A DNA stretch of 11,997 nucleotides from an uncultured Duganella sp. GTDB lineage: Bacteria > Pseudomonadota > Gammaproteobacteria > Burkholderiales > Burkholderiaceae. The stretch spans positions 1-11,997 of the forward strand of contig CAMLRG010000162.1 in assembly GCA_946482335.1 (NCBI GenBank), read 5' to 3'. The notes beneath the pieces are model-generated. The model was given only the letters and a program-made list of their open reading frames with translations. It had not been told where the DNA came from and ran no database searches. Below are positions 7,884 through 11,997 of this stretch, piece by piece (position 1 is the first letter of the stretch; each line of letters starts with the position of its first letter). The translations under genes were made by a program, and so were the position numbers.

Positions 7884-7927
7884 CTCCTTTGTAGAAAAGT
7901 TATTGTTTTAGGATATTAACTTTACAA
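7884..7927 (-). promoter_or_regulatory. Candidate phoD promoter and ribosome site
   Basis: On the minus strand TTGTAA (plus 7922-7927) is followed after 17 bases by AATAAC (plus 7899-7904), a plausible sigma-70 -35/-10 pair matching four of six -10 positions. The ribosome site AAGGAG (plus 7884-7889) lies 4 bases before the phoD ATG. The implied leader is only about 13 bases, so a start site further upstream is possible. The whole 7891-7970 stretch is AT-rich for this genome. Confidence 0.35.
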
Positions 7928-7976
7928 GCCTATGAAATGCTCAGAAGAAAACTACTAATTGTTCCTTTCCTGCGCG

Positions 7977-8018
7977 AATCGTGTGCAGGCGCACGATTGG
8001 TCGCGTTCCCGCGACAAT
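7977..8018. promoter_or_regulatory. Two adjacent hairpin-forming inverted repeats in the phoD / RTX divergent region
   Basis: AATCGTGTG (7977-7985) pairs with CGCACGATT (7990-7998) across a 4-base loop, with one G-T wobble. Immediately after it GTCGCG (8000-8005) pairs perfectly with CGCGAC (8010-8015) across TTCC; this stem can extend to 8018 if one base bulges, using bases of the first arm, so the two could compete. There is no T-run, so neither is a standard terminator. They may be regulator-binding sites or leader-RNA structure for the RTX gene starting at 8091. The function is unknown. Confidence 0.4.
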
Positions 8019-8075
8019 TTGTGAGCATCGGCGTAGCCTTCCTCTTGCGAAAAATCATTCTTTGTGATTGTGCAA

Positions 8076-8084
8076 AAGGGAGGA
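8076..8084 (+). promoter_or_regulatory. Strong ribosome binding site that fixes the start of the small RTX gene
   Basis: AAGGGAGGA ends 6 bases before ATG 8091. An in-frame ATG at 8064 would place this purine run inside the coding region as Lys-Gly-Gly and has no ribosome site of its own, so 8091 is chosen. Just upstream, AATCA (8053-8057) and TGATT (8065-8069) form a small inverted repeat around a 7-base loop, a possible operator. Confidence 0.7.
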
Positions 8085-8090
8085 AATATC

Positions 8091-8912
8091 ATGGCAGGTA
8101 TTATTCTCGGCGGCACCGCGGGCGGCGAAACCCTCACCGGCACTTCGGAAGCCGACAGCATCTACGGCAATGGCGGTAACGACCGCCTGTATGGCGGGGC
8201 TGGCAACGACAGCCTGTTCTCGGGCGAAATCTACAATGCCGCCACCGGCCAATACCTGACCGACACCGGCGGCGACATGTTCTTCGGCGAAGCCGGCAAT
8301 GACAAGCTGACCGGCTCGGCCGGCAACGATACGCTGGACGGCGGCGAAGGCGACGACATCATCAATGGTGGCGCCGGCTGGGATACCGCGGTCTACGCCG
8401 GCGCCCGCGCCTCCCTTAGCGTCACCGTCAACAATGGGGTGTACACCATTTCCAGCGCCACGGCCGGCACCGATACGGTCAGCAATGTGGAACGGTTGCG
8501 CTTTGCCGACGTGGCAGTAGCCTTCGACATCGAGGGCCACGCCGGCGACGTCTACCGCCTGTACCAGGCGGCCTTCGACCGCAAGCCCGACGCCGCCGGC
8601 CTGGGCTACTGGATCAACAGCATCGACAACGGCAACAGCATGGTGACCATGGCCTCGGCCTTTGCCACCAGCGCCGAGTACCAGGCCAAGTATGGCGCCG
8701 ACAGCGACAACAGTACCTTCCTGACCAACCTGTACAACAATGTGCTGCACCGCGCCTATGACCAGGGTGGCTTCGATTACTGGCTGAATGCCCTGAATAC
8801 CGGCTTCTCCCGCGCGCAGGTACTGGCCTTCATGGCCGACAGCGCCGAGAACCGCGCCCAGGTCATCGGCAGCATCCAGGCCGGCATCGAGTACACGCCC
8901 TGGGCCGGCTGA
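8091..8912 (+). CDS. Small RTX calcium-binding protein with C-terminal DUF4214, 273 aa
   Basis: This is probably a calcium-binding protein secreted by a type I system; its function is not known. It has no signal peptide. RTX nonapeptide units fill about residues 8-99 (GGNDRLYGG, GGAGNDSLF, GEAGNDKLT, GSAGNDTLD, GGEGDDII), interrupted at 45-62 by an insert starting SGEIYNAATG. A linker ending VERLRFAD (133-140) leads to DUF4214 (about 148-273), which contains VYRLYQAAFDRKPDAAGLGYW and DQGGFDYWLNAL. The same order and near-identical motifs occur in the protease at 3359-5368 (VYRLYQAAYDRKPD, DQGGYDFWLNAL, and ends GIEYTPWAG against GIEYLPFA), so the two are paralogues; this one lacks the zinc protease domain. 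Transcription is divergent from phoD. No transporter or activator genes lie nearby. It may be a partner, scaffold or decoy for the protease, which is speculation. Confidence 0.87.
   Translation: MAGIILGGTAGGETLTGTSEADSIYGNGGNDRLYGGAGNDSLFSGEIYNAATGQYLTDTGGDMFFGEAGNDKLTGSAGNDTLDGGEGDDIINGGAGWDTAVYAGARASLSVTVNNGVYTISSATAGTDTVSNVERLRFADVAVAFDIEGHAGDVYRLYQAAFDRKPDAAGLGYWINSIDNGNSMVTMASAFATSAEYQAKYGADSDNSTFLTNLYNNVLHRAYDQGGFDYWLNALNTGFSRAQVLAFMADSAENRAQVIGSIQAGIEYTPWAG
8112..8387 (+). repeat. RTX calcium-binding repeat array of the small RTX protein
   Basis: About seven nonapeptide-like units of the GGxGNDxL type cover residues 8-99. They are split by an insert near residues 45-62 that aligns with the insert in the protease array at 3404-3781. 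The order and spacing of units before and after the insert match between the two genes, pointing to duplication of the whole module. Confidence 0.83.
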
Positions 8913-8941
8913 TCTTCCCCCTGGCGGCAGCGGTCAAGAGG

Positions 8942-8965
8942 GGGCGGTATGCTAGAATACCGCCC
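8942..8965 (+). promoter_or_regulatory. Extended -10 promoter of yebC-purD inside a 9-base-pair hairpin
   Basis: GGGCGGTAT (8942-8950) pairs perfectly with ATACCGCCC (8957-8965) around a 6-base loop. The loop and right arm contain TGCTAGAAT (8950-8958), a good extended -10 element (TGnTATAAT-like). I see no clear -35, as is common with extended -10 promoters; the implied start of transcription is near 8965, about 32 bases before the yebC ATG. The stem has no T-run, but it may also act as a weak barrier to read-through from the RTX gene ending at 8912. Confidence 0.5.
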
Positions 8966-8996
8966 TCGATTGCATACCGTCTAAGGAAGATTGAAC

Positions 8997-9722
8997 ATGG
9001 CTGGACACAGCAAATGGGCCAATATTAAGCACAAAAAGGCTGCAACGGACGCGAAACGCGGCAAGATCTGGACGCGCCTGATCAAGGAAATCACCGTGGC
9101 CGCCCGCATGGGCGGCGGCGACATCGCCTCCAACCCGCGCCTGCGCCTGGCAATCGACAAGGCCGCCGACGCCAACATGCCGAAGGATAACGTCAACCGC
9201 GCCATCCTGCGCGGCACCGGCGGCGGCGACGGCGCCAACTATGAAGAAGTCCGCTACGAAGGCTACGGCATCGGCGGTGCGGCGATCATCGTCGACTGCA
9301 TGACCGACAACCGCGTGCGTACCGTGGCTGAAGTGCGCCATGCCTTCAACAAATTCGGCGGCAATATGGGAACCGAAGGCTCGGTGGCCTTCATGTTCCA
9401 GCATTGCGGCCAGTTCCTGTTTGCACCGGGCACCGACGAAGCGAAACTGATGGACGCCGCGCTGGAAGCCGGCGCCGACGACGTGGTCGCCGACGAGGAA
9501 GGCGGTTTCGAAGTGCTGTGCGGCCCGCACGAATTCGCGGGCGTGAAAGATGCGCTGGAAGCGGCCGGCTTCAAGGCCGAAGTGGCGGAAGTGATCATGA
9601 AGCCCGCCACCGAGACCGTATTCACCGGCGAGGACGCGGCCAGGATGCAGAAACTGCTGGATGCACTGGAAAACCTGGACGACGTCCAGGAAGTCTATAC
9701 CAACGCTGTCATCGAAGAATAA
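8997..9722 (+). CDS. yebC: YebC/PmpR (TACO1) family protein, 241 aa
   Basis: This is a cytoplasmic protein of the conserved YebC/TACO1 family, long annotated as a transcriptional regulator (for example PmpR); more recent work links the family to ribosome-associated help in translation. The N-terminus carries the hallmark [20 protein letters not shown], followed by [19 protein letters not shown] and [11 protein letters not shown] (residues about 60-70). The middle [19 protein letters not shown] and the later [14 protein letters not shown] blocks are also typical. The length fits the family (about 240-250). ATG 8997 is chosen over a TTG two codons upstream because MAGHSKW is the universal start of the family; AAGGAAG lies 8 bases before it. 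It is the first gene of a probable yebC-purD unit, with purD 6 bases downstream. Confidence 0.96.
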   Translation: MAGHSKWANIKHKKAATDAKRGKIWTRLIKEITVAARMGGGDIASNPRLRLAIDKAADANMPKDNVNRAILRGTGGGDGANYEEVRYEGYGIGGAAIIVDCMTDNRVRTVAEVRHAFNKFGGNMGTEGSVAFMFQHCGQFLFAPGTDEAKLMDAALEAGADDVVADEEGGFEVLCGPHEFAGVKDALEAAGFKAEVAEVIMKPATETVFTGEDAARMQKLLDALENLDDVQEVYTNAVIEE

Positions 9723-9728
9723 TCCCCT

Positions 9729-11000
9729 ATGAAAATCCTGGTAGTCGGCTCGGGCGGCCGTGAACATGCTTTGGCTTGGAAACTGGCGCAGTCGGAACGC
9801 GTGCAGATGGTCTATGTAGCCCCCGGCAACGGTGGCACGGCGCGCGACGTGCGCCTGCAGAACGTGGCAATCACCGACCTGAACGCGCTGGCCGACTACG
9901 TCGAGAAGGAACATATCGGCCTGACCGTGGTCGGTCCGGAAGTGCCGCTGGCCGCCGGCATCGTCAACCTGTTCCGCGCGCGCGGCCTGAAGATCTTTGG
10001 CCCGACCAAAGAGGCCGCACAGCTCGAGTCGTCCAAGGATTTCGCCAAGGCCTTCATGAAGCGCCACGGCATCCCGACCGCCGAATACGAAACCTTCGCC
10101 GACGCCAGGGCGGCCCACGCCTATGTGGACGCCAAGGGCGCGCCGATCGTGATCAAGGCCGACGGCCTGGCCGCCGGCAAGGGCGTGGTGGTGGCCATGA
10201 CGCTGGAAGAGGCGCACGGCGCGGTCGACCACATGCTGTCCGATAACGCCTTCGGCGATGCCGGCGCGCGCATCGTGATCGAAGAGTTCCTGGCCGGCGA
10301 AGAGGCTTCCTTCATCGTCATGTGCGACGGCAAGAACGTGCTGCCGCTGGCCACCTCGCAGGACCACAAGCGCCTGCTGGACAACGACCAGGGCCCGAAC
10401 ACCGGCGGCATGGGTGCCTACTCGCCGGCCCCGATCGTGACCCCGGCCATGCATGCGCGCGTGATGCGCGAGATCATCATGCCTACCATCCAGGGCATGG
10501 CGAAGGATGGCATCCAGTTCACCGGCTTCCTGTATGCCGGGCTGATGATCGATGCCGCCGGCAATCCGAAGACGCTGGAATTCAATTGCCGCATGGGCGA
10601 CCCGGAGACGCAGCCGATCATGGCGCGCCTGAAGACCGACCTGCTGGGCGTGATGGAACATGCCGTCAACGGCACGCTGGACCAGGTGGAGCTGGAATGG
10701 GACCGCCGCACCGCCGTTGGCGTGGTACTGGCTGCCGCCGGCTATCCGGATGCGCCGCGCAAGGGCGACCATATCCATGGCATCCCGGCCGAGACGGCCG
10801 ATTCGGTGACCTTCCATGCCGGTACCACCGACGATGCGGAAGGCAAGCTGGTGACTTCCGGTGGCCGCGTGCTGTGCGTGGTGGGCCTGGGCGACAATGT
10901 GAAGATGGCGCAGAAGCAGGCTTACGAGGCGGTCGACAAGATCGGCTTTGAGGGTGTGCAGTTCCGCCGCGATATTGGCTGGCGGGGCCTCAAGCACTAA
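9729..11000 (+). CDS. purD: Phosphoribosylamine-glycine ligase (GAR synthetase)
   Basis: This enzyme joins 5-phosphoribosylamine and glycine using ATP, the second step of de novo purine synthesis, in the cytoplasm. The 423-residue protein has the complete family layout: N-terminal [29 protein letters not shown] (69-78), the ATP-grasp segment with [15 protein letters not shown] (141-155), [11 protein letters not shown] (185-195), [13 protein letters not shown] (221-233), and the signature RMGDPETQ (288-295), preceded by the likely metal ligands Glu284 and Asn286. The length equals that of typical bacterial PurD, with no fusion to PurM or PurN. Its ATG follows the yebC stop by 6 bases, so the two are probably one transcript. 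The last base of its TAA stop is the first base of a 41-base inverted repeat, which may shape the 3' end of the messenger. Confidence 0.97.
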   Translation: MKILVVGSGGREHALAWKLAQSERVQMVYVAPGNGGTARDVRLQNVAITDLNALADYVEKEHIGLTVVGPEVPLAAGIVNLFRARGLKIFGPTKEAAQLESSKDFAKAFMKRHGIPTAEYETFADARAAHAYVDAKGAPIVIKADGLAAGKGVVVAMTLEEAHGAVDHMLSDNAFGDAGARIVIEEFLAGEEASFIVMCDGKNVLPLATSQDHKRLLDNDQGPNTGGMGAYSPAPIVTPAMHARVMREIIMPTIQGMAKDGIQFTGFLYAGLMIDAAGNPKTLEFNCRMGDPETQPIMARLKTDLLGVMEHAVNGTLDQVELEWDRRTAVGVVLAAAGYPDAPRKGDHIHGIPAETADSVTFHAGTTDDAEGKLVTSGGRVLCVVGLGDNVKMAQKQAYEAVDKIGFEGVQFRRDIGWRGLKH

Positions 11001-11104
11001 AACCGGTAAACCGGTGTCTGACCCGCAGGGTCAGACACCTGGCCCGCGACCGCCGCGTATGGAAGGTGTCTGACCCTGCGGGTCAGACACCGGTTTACCG
11101 GTTT
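11000..11104. repeat. 41-base perfect inverted repeat with nested hairpins (REP/BIME-like) between purD and hemF
   Basis: The arms 11000-11040 and 11064-11104 are exact reverse complements separated by 23 bases. Each arm contains a perfect 12-base-pair hairpin: GGTGTCTGACCC / GGGTCAGACACC with loop GCA (11013-11039), and the same stem with loop TGC (11065-11091). Outside the stems each arm carries two ACCGGT sites (11002-11007, 11010-11015, 11089-11094, 11097-11102). The element fills almost the whole purD-hemF gap. There is no T-run after either hairpin, so it is not a standard terminator, though such a structure could stabilise or end the messenger. The paired, inverted layout is that of a REP/BIME-type repeat. 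I remember GTGTCTGAC palindromes being common in Oxalobacteraceae genomes; there is no other copy in this window. Confidence 0.85.
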
Positions 11105-11128
11105 GAAGAAAAGAGCAAAGAAAGAGAA

Positions 11129-11997
11129 ATGACCGCCCCCGCCCCACAAGACGTCAAAGCCTGGCTGCTTGGCCTGCAGGACCGCATCATCTCCGCGCTG
11201 GAGGATGTGGACGGCAAGCCATTCCTGCGCGATGCATGGGAGCGTCCTGAAGGCGGCGGCGGCATTTCGCGCCTGATCGAGGAAGGCAACGTATTCGAGC
11301 GCGGCGGCTGCAATTTCAGCCACGTGACGGGCGCCAGGCTGCCGCCGTCGGCCTCGGCGCACCGCCCCGAACTGGGCGGCCAGCCGTGGGAGGCGATGGG
11401 CGTCAGCCTGGTCCTGCACCCGCGCAACCCGTACGCGCCGACCGTGCACATGAACGTGCGCTTCTTCAGCACCAGCACCGCCGACGGCAAGCCGGTGTGG
11501 TGGTTCGGCGGCGGCATGGACTTGACGCCCTACTACGGCAATGCCGACGATGCGCGGCATTTCCATCGCACCTGCCGCGATGCGCTGCAGCCGTTTGGCG
11601 ACGAGCTGCACCCGAAGTTCAAGCAATGGTGCGACGAATATTTCTACCTGAAGCACCGCAAGGAAGCGCGCGGCGTGGGCGGCATCTTCTTCGATGACTT
11701 CAACGCGCTCGGCTTCGAACAAAGCTTTGCCATGACGCGCAGTGTGGGCGATGCCTTCCTGGCCGCCTACCTGCCGATCGTGAAAGCCCGCAAGGACACC
11801 CCCTACGGTGAACGCGAACGCGACTTCCAGGCCTACCGCCGCGGACGCTACGTCGAGTTCAACCTGGTGTTCGACCGCGGCACCCTGTTCGGCCTGCAGT
11901 CCGGCGGCCGTACGGAAGCGATCCTGATGTCCATGCCGCCCATCGTCAAATGGCGCTACGACTGGCATCCGGAAGACGGCAGCGCGGAAGCGGCGCT
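11129..11997 (+). CDS. hemF: Oxygen-dependent coproporphyrinogen III oxidase, C-terminus beyond the window
   Basis: This cytoplasmic enzyme uses oxygen to convert coproporphyrinogen III to protoporphyrinogen IX in haem synthesis. The reading frame is open from ATG 11129 to the right edge (289 codons seen; the family is about 300-310 residues, so only the end is missing). Motifs: [11 protein letters not shown] (58-68), [17 protein letters not shown] (97-113), [14 protein letters not shown] (123-136), [12 protein letters not shown] (181-192), and [20 protein letters not shown] (241-260). The four histidines reported as important in E. coli HemF (96, 106, 145, 175) are present at a constant offset of one: His97, His107, His146 and His176. 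A purine-rich run (AAAGAAAGAGAA) precedes the ATG but contains no strong Shine-Dalgarno core. The gene sits 128 bases after purD, most of it taken by the palindromic repeat, and no promoter of its own is evident. Confidence 0.96.
   Translation, partial: MTAPAPQDVKAWLLGLQDRIISALEDVDGKPFLRDAWERPEGGGGISRLIEEGNVFERGGCNFSHVTGARLPPSASAHRPELGGQPWEAMGVSLVLHPRNPYAPTVHMNVRFFSTSTADGKPVWWFGGGMDLTPYYGNADDARHFHRTCRDALQPFGDELHPKFKQWCDEYFYLKHRKEARGVGGIFFDDFNALGFEQSFAMTRSVGDAFLAAYLPIVKARKDTPYGERERDFQAYRRGRYVEFNLVFDRGTLFGLQSGGRTEAILMSMPPIVKWRYDWHPEDGSAEAA

Noticed and set aside
5546..7894. 782-codon plus-strand open frame opposite phoD
   Set aside because: It is a shadow of the PhoD gene, with His/Arg/Gly-rich sequence and no family motifs; PhoD on the minus strand has intact metal-site motifs and a strong ribosome site.
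7937..8179. 80-codon plus-strand frame starting in the phoD / RTX gap
   Set aside because: It runs 89 bases into the small RTX gene in another frame, has no ribosome site, and ends in an Arg-rich tail typical of out-of-frame GC-rich DNA.
8952..10997. 681-codon minus-strand open frame opposite yebC and purD
   Set aside because: The plus strand encodes two unmistakable housekeeping proteins; the opposite frame has no ribosome site or known domain.
11013..11091. Standard rho-independent terminator after purD
   Set aside because: The stems are strong, but neither is followed by a T-run; the paired inverted layout fits a dispersed repeat better.
11095..11968. Minus-strand open frames opposite hemF
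   Set aside because: The plus strand carries all HemF motifs and histidines; the minus frames have none of a known family.

Overview
The window is GC-rich bacterial chromosome, densely coded, with no rRNA, tRNA, CRISPR array or insertion sequence. The run yebC - purD - hemF, the proteins' resemblance to Burkholderiales versions, and a GTGTCTGAC-type palindrome that I remember from Oxalobacteraceae intergenic regions all suggest a betaproteobacterium of the Massilia / Duganella / Janthinobacterium type. The genus is an inference from memory, not a database result.

Left block (1-3258, all minus strand), read right to left: a ten-helix EamA/DMT-family exporter, methylglyoxal synthase (mgsA, joined by an ATGA stop/start overlap), an exported alpha/beta-hydrolase with a Ser-Asp-His triad, and the first 64 codons of a quinone oxidoreductase (qor), which runs off the left edge. 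The hydrolase and qor are separated by 3 bases and the qor ribosome site lies inside the hydrolase's last codons.

Middle block (3259-8912): a secretion locus with two RTX calcium-binding proteins around a PhoD phosphatase. On the plus strand lies a 669-residue serralysin-like zinc protease (RTX repeats, protease, RTX repeats, DUF4214). Convergent with it, 6 bases away, is a large Tat-exported, lipobox-bearing PhoD phosphatase with two unusual insertions. Divergent from phoD, across 211 bases, is a 273-residue RTX-DUF4214 protein that looks like the protease with its catalytic domain left out. RTX proteins normally leave the cell by type I secretion, but no transporter genes are in the window, so this would have to be supplied from elsewhere.

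Right block (8913-11997, plus strand): housekeeping genes yebC (translation/regulatory factor), purD (purine synthesis, 6 bases later) and hemF (aerobic haem synthesis, cut by the right edge). Between purD and hemF is a perfect 41-base inverted repeat, each arm of which contains its own 12-base-pair hairpin. It begins on the last base of the purD stop codon.

No gene-free stretch exceeds 300 bases. The longest is the phoD / RTX divergent region (7880-8090). The items most worth a second look are the RTX-DUF4214 pair around phoD, the substituted glycine in the protease zinc motif, the insertions in PhoD and the purD-hemF palindrome.
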